Part shown: positions 1-8,041 of the stretch, piece after piece | Position numbering within the stretch: position 1 is the stretch's first letter | Layout of the letters: every line of letters begins with the position of its first letter | Origin: Butyrivibrio sp. INlla21 | GTDB lineage: Bacteria > Bacillota > Clostridia > Lachnospirales > Lachnospiraceae | Assembly: GCF_900116875.1 (NCBI RefSeq) | Contig: NZ_FPCC01000004.1 | Location: 124,001 to 188,000, forward strand | Direction of reading: 5' to 3' | DNA: 64,000 nt | Notes under the pieces: generated by a model | Databases searched by the model: none | The model's input: the letters and a program-made list of their open reading frames with translations, nothing else | What the model was told of the DNA's origin: nothing | Translations under genes and position numbers: made by a program

Positions 1-116
1 AAGGAATAGTCAACTTCCTCACTAATATGACGCTGAGTGGTCCTTGAACCGCTCCTTGATGACGAGCTGTTGGATGATTTTCTTGTCTGTTTTCTCCCCT
101 TGTTACTCTGTGACAT
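1..116 (-). CDS. 5' end of a leftward gene, possibly DNA translocase FtsK (partial)
   Basis: Reading leftward from an ATG at 116, an open frame runs off the window edge: it begins MSQSNKGRKQTRKSS and continues as a Ser/Arg/Thr-rich stretch ending ...TTQRHISEEVDYS. An AAGGGG ribosome binding site lies five bases upstream. Basic, Ser-rich N-termini ahead of the first membrane helix are typical of FtsK/SpoIIIE translocases in this family, but no diagnostic domain lies inside the window, so the product name is a guess. It diverges from the gene at 219. The open frame is well supported; the identity is not. Confidence 0.5.
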   Translation of the reverse strand, partial: MSQSNKGRKQTRKSSNSSSSRSGSRTTQRHISEEVDYS

Positions 117-173
117 GTTATCCCCTTATTTCTTTACAAAATCTCTATTAGTATACCATTTTTAGCACCCTTA

Positions 174-182
174 TGCTATACT
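174..182 (+). promoter_or_regulatory. Extended -10 promoter for the gene at 219
   Basis: TG-C-TATACT forms an extended -10 element, with no convincing -35 hexamer 17 bases upstream. Transcription would start near 189, about 30 bases before the start codon. It sits in the divergent spacer, correctly placed for the rightward gene. Confidence 0.45.
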
Positions 183-218
183 TACGTTACTGTAGATTTA
201 GAAAAAAAGGAGATCACA

Positions 219-788
219 ATGGAATTCAAGCAGGAATTAGAAACCGGCACCTTTAAGATGATCGGATCAAACGAAACAACATTAAAAATTAAAGAGGTTG
301 CCGAGAAATGCAGGCTTGTACGCTCGGATTCGGGAGTAAGAGTTGAACTTGCTTATACAGGACCCAGCGCCAGCAAATATATGCAGTATGTAGAAAAGCA
401 CAAGGATGAGCTTACAAAGTTCCTCTTAAACCCTGATGAAGCAGATCTTTACGAGTGGCTTGAGACTTCTCATCAGGATGAGAACACACTTAAGAAGCAT
501 GAAAAAGAAAAACTTATACTCTATGTCAACTTCGATCCCACGACACGTATGATGCTTACAGGTATCGCAGATGACAATGTTACACTCAAGCTCGGTTCAC
601 CTCTTATGCAGGTTAACATTGACGAGCTCGACAGAGATCAGTTCAAGCTCAAAATCTACAATATGCTTCTTCTAGCAGATGAAATTGCCGTAATGATGGG
701 CAATTCCGATCTTCGAAAGATGACAAATATTCAGATAGTCAAGTCATATCTTACAGAGATCTATGACAAGTATCATGAGAATATCTGA
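219..788 (+). CDS. Hypothetical cytoplasmic protein, 189 aa
   Basis: Start is an ATG preceded by an AAAGGAG ribosome binding site. The product is 189 residues, charged, with no signal peptide or membrane segment. I do not recognise the family. The first half (about residues 20-110) is rich in Lys and Glu. The second half has a short beta-like stretch ending in PLMQVNIDEL, then a helical end around LLADEIAVMMGNSDLRKM. It is a single-gene transcript: an extended -10 promoter lies upstream and a strong terminator follows, facing the convergent chemoreceptor gene. Gene reality is well supported by start, length and isolation between signals; no function is proposed. Confidence 0.8.
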   Translation: MEFKQELETGTFKMIGSNETTLKIKEVAEKCRLVRSDSGVRVELAYTGPSASKYMQYVEKHKDELTKFLLNPDEADLYEWLETSHQDENTLKKHEKEKLILYVNFDPTTRMMLTGIADDNVTLKLGSPLMQVNIDELDRDQFKLKIYNMLLLADEIAVMMGNSDLRKMTNIQIVKSYLTEIYDKYHENI

Positions 789-828
789 TAATACTATATA
801 AGACAGTTTATATGATCCAATTAAAAAC

Positions 829-876
829 GGCATCGCCTTGAACCCTCAAGACGATGCCAATATTTTTGTCTTTTTT
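829..876. terminator. Bidirectional intrinsic terminator
   Basis: GGCATCG (829-835) pairs with CGATGCC (852-858), with a further inner CTTGA/TCAAG pairing. A T-rich tract follows on the plus strand (860-876), and an A5 run precedes it, giving a T5 run on the minus strand. It lies between convergent genes ending at 788 and 901 and can serve both. Confidence 0.85.
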
Positions 877-900
877 ACTACCGGATAATACTGATTGGTA

Positions 901-2670
901 TTAAACAGTAACGAACTGCTTGGTGCTGTCTGAAAGCTGACTGGTAACTCTGTTGTTGTTGTCCATAGCTTCTCCGATGCCCTGCATCTGTCCTACAATC
1001 TCTGTTGAGTTTGTAGCTGAAGTATTGATCGCAACCGTACTCTCCTGTACCGACTGGTTGATCGATGTAACATGCTCTGACATCTGCTCCATGATAACGC
1101 CGAGATTCTCAGCTTTTTCACTGAACTTATTAAGCATATCATCAATTATTGCCGCTGTATTCTCATACTTCTCTCCAACCTCTACAAATGCATCGTAATC
1201 GGAAAGAACTGTGGTATTGATAAATTCAAGCACCTGCATGGCATTATCTGAAAGAGACTTAACCGCATCCGTAACATCCTGACTGATCTTCTGGATATTA
1301 CCAGCTGTCTGTCTGCTGTTCTCGGCAAGTGAGCTGATCTCCTCAGCAACAACCGCAAAGCCTCTTCCGGCTTCACCTGCTCTTGCAGCTTCAATGCTGG
1401 CGTTAAGAGCAAGAAGATTGGTCTGTGATGCGATATCAAGAATTACATTGGTAAGCTCACCAATCTGATTAACCTGCTCGGAATCCTGAACTGACTGCTC
1501 AAGAACGGCACTGAGCTCTTCCATCTTACTTCCCGTGTTGCTCTTCTTCTGGTTAACTTCTTCCTGAACGGATTCAGCCTCAATCTTGATGTGCTCAGCT
1601 GTCTCTTTTCCTTCCGCAACTTCTGCATTGATGCTGTCTGTAGCGCTCTTAACATCAACAAGTTTCTCAGTCATTGTTGTAGCTGTAGCCGATACAGTGT
1701 CCATGCTTGCAGAGAGCTCCTGAAGAGCTGCCGAAGTATTGGTAACATTGTCGTTGGCTTTCTGTATCTTCTCGGAAACCTCTTCCTCCGATGTTGTAAG
1801 TACAACCGTTCCGTTCTTAACTTCACGCATAACGTTCTGAAGATTCTCAATAAATCTGTTGAAACCGTTCTTAAAGAAAATAAGCTCGGAATTAGTCTTG
1901 GTATTGATCCTTGTCGTAAGATCTCCTTTGCCGTTATCAATATCATCTATGATCGCATTAACTTCATTGGAGATAGATCTGATCTTCTTAACGATAACAA
2001 AGTAATTAAGCGCAAATGTTAATGCAAGACAGATAAGGAATATAGCAAGTCCGATAACAGACTTAAGTACTGCCTGATTCCTTGAATCTATCATGTTGTT
2101 TATCGAACCGTATGAAAGAGCGTCAACCGCTGCGTCAAGCTCTGCCAAACGACGGTCGATATTTTTCATAAGTTCTTTAACCTCGCCCTCCATGACAACG
2201 GTACACTGAGCACCTGCTCCGGATTTGGCAAGATCCATGGCGTTTGTAACGGAAGAAATATACGTATCGACACGTACGCTGAGTTCCTTCGCGATCTTGA
2301 GAGCATTGACGGAATACTTGTCGTCATTCTTGGAAAAAACTCCTATAAGTGAATTCATTGATGCCTTAAGTTCTTCAAGATCTGCCCTTACCGTTGTATC
2401 AATCTCGGGTTTCTGATCTCTGCTCGCGTAAATATAAACAAACGGCTGAGCATAAATATCATATATTTGTGTTGAAACTTTCCCTTCATACATGTTGGCT
2501 TCAGCAACATAATTGATCAAAGCGTTAGAATTGTTGACAGTGTTATCGAGTGAGTCCATTGTGAGGAACATTACCGCTCCGAATACGACCAACATCGCAA
2601 CGTTAACGGCGATAACCTGAAATAAAATTGAATGATACCATTTTACCCCTTTTTTCTTTTTGCTTTTCAT
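901..2670 (-). CDS. Methyl-accepting chemotaxis protein, 589 aa
   Basis: Membrane chemoreceptor feeding the CheA/CheW pathway. Order: a short basic cytoplasmic start, membrane helix 1 (about 15-36), an extracellular four-helix-bundle-like sensor (about 37-200), membrane helix 2 (about 203-227), HAMP linker, and the long coiled-coil signalling domain. The signalling hairpin tip is unmistakable: [20 protein letters not shown] followed by [11 protein letters not shown]. Start ATG has a GGAGG site nine bases upstream. It stands alone, with no other che gene nearby, so the ligand cannot be inferred. It ends convergently with the gene at 219 across a shared terminator. A second, differently built receptor lies at 62492. 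Confidence 0.95.
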   Translation of the reverse strand: MKSKKKKGVKWYHSILFQVIAVNVAMLVVFGAVMFLTMDSLDNTVNNSNALINYVAEANMYEGKVSTQIYDIYAQPFVYIYASRDQKPEIDTTVRADLEELKASMNSLIGVFSKNDDKYSVNALKIAKELSVRVDTYISSVTNAMDLAKSGAGAQCTVVMEGEVKELMKNIDRRLAELDAAVDALSYGSINNMIDSRNQAVLKSVIGLAIFLICLALTFALNYFVIVKKIRSISNEVNAIIDDIDNGKGDLTTRINTKTNSELIFFKNGFNRFIENLQNVMREVKNGTVVLTTSEEEVSEKIQKANDNVTNTSAALQELSASMDTVSATATTMTEKLVDVKSATDSINAEVAEGKETAEHIKIEAESVQEEVNQKKSNTGSKMEELSAVLEQSVQDSEQVNQIGELTNVILDIASQTNLLALNASIEAARAGEAGRGFAVVAEEISSLAENSRQTAGNIQKISQDVTDAVKSLSDNAMQVLEFINTTVLSDYDAFVEVGEKYENTAAIIDDMLNKFSEKAENLGVIMEQMSEHVTSINQSVQESTVAINTSATNSTEIVGQMQGIGEAMDNNNRVTSQLSDSTKQFVTV

Positions 2671-2745
2671 ACACTGGCCTCCATATTTGATTTTTTATAC
2701 ACCACAGGGGACGTCTCCCCTATGATTAGGTGCACGCGACTTGCG

Positions 2746-3543
2746 TCACTCTTTTGCGACGAACAATGTTCCGACCTTCTTTTTCTCTATGATGTCATAG
2801 AGCTTCTCGGGATTCTTGCCGTTTGTAACAAGAACATCGATTCCGTGAGAAGTAGCAAGCTCAGCCGCTTCCAATTTGGTGATCATTCCGCCCGTCCCCC
2901 TATTAGAGCCTGATCCCGAAGCAACTTTCCTAAGCTCGTCTGTAATCTCCTCGACTCTGCTGATCACCTTGGCATTGGGATCCGTCTTGGGATTACCGTC
3001 GTAAAGTCCGTCTATATCGGAAAAGATGATAAGCTTACTTGCATTGCAGAATACCGCAACAAGAGCCGATAACATGTCGTTATCGGAGAACAGCTTCTTT
3101 TCCGATTCGATCTCCGTATGGCTTACGGAGTCGTTTTCATTAACTATTGGAATAATATGATTTTCCAAAAGAGCATCAAATGTGTTCTTTAGATTCTCAC
3201 TTCTGACAGGATTGCTGAAATCCGCATTATCCAGAAGTATCTGGCCTACCATTCTGTTGTATTCACCAAAGAACTTGTCATAAAGATGCATAAGCTCTGT
3301 CTGACCTACGGCTGCAGCCGCCTGCTTCATCTTGAGTTCCTTTGGTTTCTGAGCAAGCCTCATCTTTCCGGCGCCTACAGCGATGGCACCCGATGATACA
3401 AGCACCAGGTCATAACCAAGATTCTCAACTCCCGAAAGAGCTCTGCATAAATGATCGAGAGAACGAATATCTACATTACCGCTCTCGTTAGTGATAGTGG
3501 ATGTTCCCACCTTAACAACAATTCTTTTTTTACTGACTGCCAT
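2746..3543 (-). CDS. proB: Glutamate 5-kinase without PUA domain, 265 aa
   Basis: Phosphorylates glutamate to glutamyl-5-phosphate, the first step of proline synthesis. The amino-acid-kinase fold is clear: N-terminal VVKVGTSTIT, then LVSSGAIAVGAGK (about 50-62), IIPIVNENDSVS (about 136), FSDNDMLSALVA and the GTGGMITKLEAA nucleotide-site motif near 218-229. At 265 residues it ends after the kinase domain. The E. coli enzyme is about 367 residues and has a C-terminal PUA domain; PUA-less forms are known in other bacteria. proA, often adjacent, is not in this window; the next gene downstream is a chemoreceptor. The ribosome site (AAGAAG) is weak, but a promoter lies just upstream. Confidence 0.93.
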   Translation of the reverse strand: MAVSKKRIVVKVGTSTITNESGNVDIRSLDHLCRALSGVENLGYDLVLVSSGAIAVGAGKMRLAQKPKELKMKQAAAAVGQTELMHLYDKFFGEYNRMVGQILLDNADFSNPVRSENLKNTFDALLENHIIPIVNENDSVSHTEIESEKKLFSDNDMLSALVAVFCNASKLIIFSDIDGLYDGNPKTDPNAKVISRVEEITDELRKVASGSGSNRGTGGMITKLEAAELATSHGIDVLVTNGKNPEKLYDIIEKKKVGTLFVAKE

Positions 3544-3558
3544 GTCTTCTTACACTCT

Positions 3559-3587
3559 CTTATAATGTTTATTATCAATCCGGCCAA
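3559..3587 (-). promoter_or_regulatory. Promoter for proB
   Basis: Leftward TTGGCC (3582-3587) and TATAAG (3559-3564) are separated by 17 bases. The predicted start is a few bases upstream of the proB ribosome site, so proB can be transcribed separately from the acetyltransferase that ends at 3600. Confidence 0.4.
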
Positions 3588-3599
3588 TATGACATTTCA

Positions 3600-4115
3600 T
3601 TATATATCGGTCGATCTCTTCTGAATTATTATAGCGTTTGGATCAATTTTTCCTTTTATTATGCTACCGGCACCTATTACAGCGCCCTTACCGATATGAG
3701 TTCCGCGGAGAATCACCGCTCCCGCGCCGACCCACACGTTATCTTCAATAACGACGTCGGCACTGATGAACTCACTGTCCGTCTTATTTCTGAAATCATG
3801 ATCGTGATCCACGATAACAACGTTGTTGCCGAATTTGCAGTTATTTCCGATGGTTACGGATTTGGCTGCGGTAATACATGTTCCCGTGTTAAAAAAACAA
3901 TGATCACCTATCTTAAGCTCTCCGCCGTCCGCTACAAGATAGAGATTACCTCTGTTCTGATTGTAGCTTCCGAGTTTGATCTTACCTTTTTTATATATTT
4001 CTACATGAAGCTTATCGAAAGTCTGGATCGCTCCCGCAGAAAAAGCAGATAAAAAGCGAAGTTTCCTACATCCGATTCCTATGAAATTTTTAAAATACAG
4101 AAAGGGTGATCTCAT
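3600..4115 (-). CDS. Hexapeptide-repeat acetyltransferase (putative colanic acid/EPS type)
   Basis: A 171-residue left-handed beta-helix acyltransferase. The repeats are visible from about residue 60 as [LIV]GxxxxI turns: IGDHCFFNTGTCI, IGNNCKFGNNVVI, then VVIEDNVWVGAGAVILRG and IGKGAVIGAGSII. The VDHDHDF stretch holds the His expected at the catalytic site of the WcaF/NodL-like group. Start ATG has GGAGG seven bases upstream. It lies 19 bases downstream of a glycosyltransferase on the same strand, so the pair probably decorates a cell-surface saccharide. The substrate is not known; acetyl transfer is inferred from the family. Confidence 0.88.
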   Translation of the reverse strand: MRSPFLYFKNFIGIGCRKLRFLSAFSAGAIQTFDKLHVEIYKKGKIKLGSYNQNRGNLYLVADGGELKIGDHCFFNTGTCITAAKSVTIGNNCKFGNNVVIVDHDHDFRNKTDSEFISADVVIEDNVWVGAGAVILRGTHIGKGAVIGAGSIIKGKIDPNAIIIQKRSTDI

Positions 4116-4134
4116 TTTTTCCTCCGTTTTTTAT

Positions 4135-5223
4135 TTAAAGGAAAGTATCATATACCTTTTCAAGCTTGGAAATATGTGTATCAAAATTGTACTCTTTGTC
4201 AGCTATTTCATAGCTTCCCTTTGAAGCACGGATATATACATCCTTGTCAGATAACAACTTAGCGATCCCGTCGCTTATACTGTCGACGTCACCGGGCCCT
4301 GATATAAAGCCGTTTACTCCGCCTCGTACGATCTTGGGAATTCCGCCTACATTGGTCGAAACAACGGGTAGTCCGTAAGCCATCGCATCAAGAATCGACA
4401 TCGGAAGTCCTTCATCATAAGACGGAAGAAGATATATTGAGGATTCTCTAAGGAACTTATCCTTCTCTTCTCCTCTGACCCAACCGGGAAAAAGAGCTTT
4501 CTCCTTAGTGGTCACGCTGTATACATCATACGTTATCTCTTCAACATCGGCCTCATCTCCGCTTCCGCAAAAAACAAAGGATGCGTTCGGAACCTTGGCC
4601 AGCGTCTTTTTTACTATAGGCGCAAAATCATAACCGCCTTTTCTTTTCCCGAGTTCTCCTAGGAAAAGAATCTGCTTTTTATCAAACCTGTCGTCAAAGA
4701 AGCTCTCTACAGTGCTTTTGTCTTGGGGTCTGCAATAATTCTCGATAACTGTAAGCTTTTCTGTTGGGACAATATGTGACATAGTCTCTTCCCACTCTTT
4801 GGAAAGAACTATTATCTTAGAAAAATCGTTATAAACCTTCTTGATGAGCTTCTTCTTTTTATCCGAAGCTTCCTCGTAAAATGTCTTAAAATCAGCGCCG
4901 TGAAGGTGATCTATAACGGGGATTTTCTTTCTTTTGGCCAAATACAAAAAAGGTTGCATCCTGTAAAAGCTCGGACCGAAAGAAGAATGAATATGAACAA
5001 GCTCGGGCTTAAAGGTTCTGAGCACCTTGCGATACTCCATTAAGCCTTTCACTGCTTTTATAAGCTTTTGGAATTTGCTTCCGTCACAATACGATTCAAC
5101 ATACCTGATGTCATAGTCATCTTCCAGTCTGCTTCCATAATATCCGGAAACAACCGCGGCGATACCGCCTTTGACATCACGCTGTTGCACGATCATGCAA
5201 ACTCTGCGTTTATTCTCTGACAT
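4135..5223 (-). CDS. Family 4 glycosyltransferase (GT-B), 362 aa
   Basis: Retaining GT-B glycosyltransferase of the GT4 type, probably building an exopolysaccharide or wall glycan on the cytoplasmic face. Residues 1-170 form the acceptor domain, beginning CMIVQQRDVKGGIAAVV. The donor domain begins at ILFLGELGKRKGGYDF, and the nucleotide-sugar site is LPSYDEGLPMSILDAMAYGL with the EGLP glutamate (about residues 267-286). GIPKIVRGGVNGF follows. No membrane segment is present. It is the first gene of a two-gene unit with the acetyltransferase at 3600, driven by the promoter at 5285-5293. Sugar donor and acceptor cannot be read from sequence. Confidence 0.92.
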   Translation of the reverse strand: MSENKRRVCMIVQQRDVKGGIAAVVSGYYGSRLEDDYDIRYVESYCDGSKFQKLIKAVKGLMEYRKVLRTFKPELVHIHSSFGPSFYRMQPFLYLAKRKKIPVIDHLHGADFKTFYEEASDKKKKLIKKVYNDFSKIIVLSKEWEETMSHIVPTEKLTVIENYCRPQDKSTVESFFDDRFDKKQILFLGELGKRKGGYDFAPIVKKTLAKVPNASFVFCGSGDEADVEEITYDVYSVTTKEKALFPGWVRGEEKDKFLRESSIYLLPSYDEGLPMSILDAMAYGLPVVSTNVGGIPKIVRGGVNGFISGPGDVDSISDGIAKLLSDKDVYIRASKGSYEIADKEYNFDTHISKLEKVYDTFL

Positions 5224-5284
5224 ATACCATCCCCCGACGCTTCAATTCCCTTATTTTCAAGAAAAAACGCCACCATATGCAAAT

Positions 5285-5293
5285 AATATACCA
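5285..5293 (-). promoter_or_regulatory. Extended -10 promoter for the glycosyltransferase unit
   Basis: Leftward TG-G-TATATT forms an extended -10 element about 55 bases upstream of the glycosyltransferase start. No good -35 hexamer was seen, which is acceptable for extended -10 promoters. Confidence 0.4.
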
Positions 5294-5372
5294 CACTGCG
5301 ACATTGTTTAACAGTATCTGTTTTTCGCTATTTCTTCTCTAAATTATAGATAAAAAGCGGAAAAATAATGCC

Positions 5373-7052
5373 TTAAAACAACTTGTATATTGCGGCAGTA
5401 ACATTTATTCCCGGACCGTAGCATGCAACAAGTGCATCTGCGTTTTCAAGTTCCCTAAGATCATACGGCAGATTTGTGCTTAAAACCACAATCTTTTTAT
5501 CTGCGAGTTTAGTCTTTTCAACAAGCGTCTTTACCTCAGTATTTTTATGTAACTCTTCCCCCGTGGCGCAGGTCGATAAGCACACCACTACATCTGCGTT
5601 TTGTATCGCGGAATCTGCCGAAGCATCAAGACCTTTTCCATAGCATATAAGTGAGGCCGCAGAAGCTCCTGCCATATCTATCCCGTTCTGTATGGATCCG
5701 AGCTGATCGGCTTGGGGATAGAAAACAACTACCTTTTTATCTTTTTCAATAGGACATACTCCGTCATTCTTAACGGCAGTAACTCCGGCCTTGGCAATCT
5801 CCCATTCAACGGCCTTGTTCTGCCTTGAGCCCACAACATCGGAAGCCTTTTTTGAAGAAGCTTCAACGCTTGTATTTAAAAGCCCGTATTTAATCTTGGT
5901 CTCTATGATTCTTTTTAAAGATTCATTTATTCTGTCTTCGGATATCTCTCCGCTCTTTACCTTGGTCAAAAGACCGTCCATATATGCGTCAAGCTCCTTC
6001 AGAGCCCTGTCCGAAGATAGCTGTACCGGCATCAAGATCATATCCGCTCCTGCATTTATAGCCATTGCGGATGCATCTACCTTGTCAAAATTGTCGGAAA
6101 TAGCTTTCATTTCCATGGAGTCGGTAATTATAAGTCCCTTATATCCCAGATTTTCTCTAAGGATTCCGGTCAAAATCTTTTTTGAAAGTGTTGCAGGCAA
6201 ATTTATCTTTTGCCCGTTTGCTTTGGAAACATATGTATCTTTCTCAATCTGAGGATATTGAATATGAGCCGTCATTATGAAATCCGCATTGGAAACCAAA
6301 GAAACATACGGAACAAGCTCATTTTTTTCTAATTCCTCGTAGGTTTTGTTGATCACGGGAAGTCCCGTATGACTGTCGACATTCGTATCCCCGTGTCCCG
6401 GAAAATGCTTAAGGCATGCCATCACTTTTTGGCTGTGAAGTCCCTTTACAAATTGTGCACCGAAACGAGCCACAACAGCAGGATCATCCGAAAAAGACCT
6501 GACTCCTATCACAGGATTCTCAGGATTATTATTTACATCGACAACAGGTGCAAAATCAAGATTAAATCCTTGAACGGCAAGTTCTCTTCCGATCACATTT
6601 GCGGCCTTAAAAGCATTGGTGGCATTCCCCGTTGCAGCAAGAGCCATATTACCGGGCATCTTAGTACCTGTCTGCAGCCTAGTAACTCTGCCGCCTTCCT
6701 GATCTATCGCAACAAACAGCTTGGATTTAAATCCGCCGCTTAGGTGTGCTTTTTGAATGCCGTTTATAAGCTCGGTAGTCTGCGCCGCATCCTTCGTATT
6801 CTGTGAAAACAATATCACCCCGCCGAAATCATACTTTGCCAGAGCAGATGAAAGTTCACCGTTTATAGCCGTAAGATCCTGATCGTTCCATGTCCTCAGC
6901 GACGGCATTATCATCTGCGCAAGCTTCTGCTCTATCGTCATTGACGCGACAACGGAATCAGCGGTTTCTTTAGCTTGTACAAAGACAGTGTTCCGGCCAA
7001 ACATACCTATTCCCAATATACATGATAATAATAACGATGTGATTCTCCTCAT
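5373..7052 (-). CDS. nagZ: Secreted family 3 beta-N-acetylhexosaminidase (NagZ-like)
   Basis: Hydrolyses N-acetylglucosamine from peptidoglycan fragments or other beta-linked hexosaminides. A Sec signal peptide covers about residues 1-27 (ends VFVQA). The catalytic barrel carries the NagZ signature KHFPGHGDTNVDSH, with the Asp226/His228 acid-base dyad, and the TDSMEM motif with Asp311 as likely nucleophile. DQEGGRVTRL is near 117. Residues from about 400 form a second domain, as in the two-domain Bacillus enzyme. At 559 residues it is somewhat shorter than that enzyme. It lies downstream of ssrA behind a strong terminator, with GAGGGAGAG as ribosome site; its own promoter was not identified. 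Confidence 0.9.
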   Translation of the reverse strand: MRRITSLLLSCILGIGMFGRNTVFVQAKETADSVVASMTIEQKLAQMIMPSLRTWNDQDLTAINGELSSALAKYDFGGVILFSQNTKDAAQTTELINGIQKAHLSGGFKSKLFVAIDQEGGRVTRLQTGTKMPGNMALAATGNATNAFKAANVIGRELAVQGFNLDFAPVVDVNNNPENPVIGVRSFSDDPAVVARFGAQFVKGLHSQKVMACLKHFPGHGDTNVDSHTGLPVINKTYEELEKNELVPYVSLVSNADFIMTAHIQYPQIEKDTYVSKANGQKINLPATLSKKILTGILRENLGYKGLIITDSMEMKAISDNFDKVDASAMAINAGADMILMPVQLSSDRALKELDAYMDGLLTKVKSGEISEDRINESLKRIIETKIKYGLLNTSVEASSKKASDVVGSRQNKAVEWEIAKAGVTAVKNDGVCPIEKDKKVVVFYPQADQLGSIQNGIDMAGASAASLICYGKGLDASADSAIQNADVVVCLSTCATGEELHKNTEVKTLVEKTKLADKKIVVLSTNLPYDLRELENADALVACYGPGINVTAAIYKLF

Positions 7053-7085
7053 AAACTCTCCCTCTTATCAGATAATTATAACGCT

Positions 7086-7115
7086 AAAGAAAAAAGCGCT
7101 TAACCAAGCGCTTTT
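7086..7115 (-). terminator. Intrinsic terminator of ssrA
   Basis: Perfect 10-bp stem, AAAAGCGCTT pairing with AAGCGCTTTT (7092-7101 and 7106-7115), with a four-base loop. A T run follows on the minus strand, a few bases past the tmRNA 3' end. It would also separate ssrA from nagZ. Confidence 0.9.
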
Positions 7116-7120
7116 AAGAG

Positions 7121-7470
7121 TGGATTAGACGGGAGTCGAACCCGTGTCCAAAAATTCATCCCCTGTTCTTCTACTATCATAGTCAATTATTTCGGGATTC
7201 TGCATCCCTGTTCCCTCATGCTCGCGGTAATTGACAACTGCAAACAATCGGTAGCTTCATGATACGACCATGACCGCAAAGCTTAGGCCATGTCGTTTCC
7301 TACAAAGTTTGACGCCGATTACCGAATGTGTAGGTGCACCCGGGTCGACGTGCTGCATTTAGGCAGCTGCTAATTCTGTGTTAGCGTTTAATTTTAATTT
7401 GAGGTTTAACGCACCATCCTGCGGATAGCTTCTCCAGCTTCAAAATCCCTGTCGAAACCTTTACTAACCC
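7121..7470 (-). ncRNA. ssrA: tmRNA (ssrA)
   Basis: Transfer-messenger RNA that, with SmpB, rescues stalled ribosomes and tags the product for proteolysis. Visible parts: 5' acceptor strand GGGUUAG at 7470, UAAAGGUUUCGACAGGGAUU just after it, T-arm GGGUUCGACUCCC near the 3' end, and 3' acceptor CUAAUCC plus A at 7121. The acceptor stem pairs fully, with one G-U; CCA is not encoded. The tag frame can be read from GCG at 7412 to TAA at 7359 as ALNLKLKLNANTELAAA; the resume codon is assigned by analogy, and a shorter tag starting at a later Ala codon (ANTELAAA) cannot be excluded. The stop lies in a GCTGC/GCAGC hairpin, as usual. Length is 350 nt. Confidence 0.96.
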
Positions 7471-7496
7471 TTATATATGAAGCTTACGCTTCCATA

Positions 7497-7525
7497 AGTA
7501 TATCGACAAATAAAGCTAAAATCAA
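7497..7525 (-). promoter_or_regulatory. Strong promoter for ssrA
   Basis: Leftward TTGATT (7520-7525), a 17-base spacer and TATACT (7497-7502). Transcription from about 7490 gives a leader of roughly 20 bases before the mature 5' end at 7470, which RNase P would remove. ssrA therefore need not depend on readthrough from smpB. Confidence 0.75.
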
Positions 7526-7552
7526 TATACCTATAGTTTAATGAATGAAAAC

Positions 7553-8023
7553 TTACTTGAACTTCATCTTAAACTCTTTTTCAATTTCTCTTTGCTGATC
7601 CTTTTTGGCCATATCGGCTCTCTTATCATAGAGCTTCTTACCTTTGGCAAGACCGATCTCAACCTTAACCTTGCCGTTCTTAAAGTAAACCTCGAGAGGT
7701 ACAAGTGTATAACCCTGAACCATTCTCTGCTGGTCGAGCTTTCTTATCTCGGCTTTGTGCAAAAGAAGCTTCTTAACCCTTAAGGGATCCTTATTAAAGA
7801 TGTTGCCCTTCTCATACGGGGTTATATTCATGCCCATAATAAAAGCTTCGCCCTTATCAATGCTGATCCATGCTTCTTTTATACTGCACTTGCCCTGACG
7901 GATTGATTTTACCTCGGTTCCGAAAAGCTCAATACCCGCTTCGTACTTCTCCTCGATAAAATAATCGTGATATGCTTTTTTGTTGTTAGCTACAAGCTTT
8001 CTAGCCTTGTTATCTTCTGCCAT
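7553..8023 (-). CDS. smpB: SsrA-binding protein SmpB, 156 aa
   Basis: Binds the tRNA-like end of tmRNA and brings it to stalled ribosomes. Full length for the family. Landmarks are the N-terminal [37 protein letters not shown] with the conserved Gly-Thr-Glu-Val-Lys-Ser core, and the basic C-terminal tail with KGKKLYDKR followed by helix-forming [17 protein letters not shown]. It sits between rnr (18 bases upstream) and ssrA (downstream), the common Firmicute arrangement that joins the stalled-ribosome rescue factors with the 3'-5' exonuclease that degrades the defective mRNA. The ribosome site AGGTAAG precedes the ATG. Confidence 0.97.
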   Translation of the reverse strand: MAEDNKARKLVANNKKAYHDYFIEEKYEAGIELFGTEVKSIRQGKCSIKEAWISIDKGEAFIMGMNITPYEKGNIFNKDPLRVKKLLLHKAEIRKLDQQRMVQGYTLVPLEVYFKNGKVKVEIGLAKGKKLYDKRADMAKKDQQREIEKEFKMKFK

Positions 8024-8041
8024 GTTACTTACCTGTTCTCT

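Noticed and set aside
901-2670. Several minus- and plus-strand frames of 60-140 codons inside the chemoreceptor gene
   Set aside because: Repetitive coiled-coil codons leave alternative frames open; none has a ribosome site or a recognisable domain.
2706-2721. Small hairpin AGGGGA/TCCCCT between proB and the chemoreceptor, considered as terminator
   Set aside because: Six-base stem with no T tract on either strand; too weak to call.
7121-7470. T-arm GGGUUCGACUCCC considered as a tRNA gene
   Set aside because: There is no anticodon arm at tRNA spacing; the matching acceptor strand is 350 bases away, and UAAAGGUUUCGAC plus tag frame identify tmRNA.
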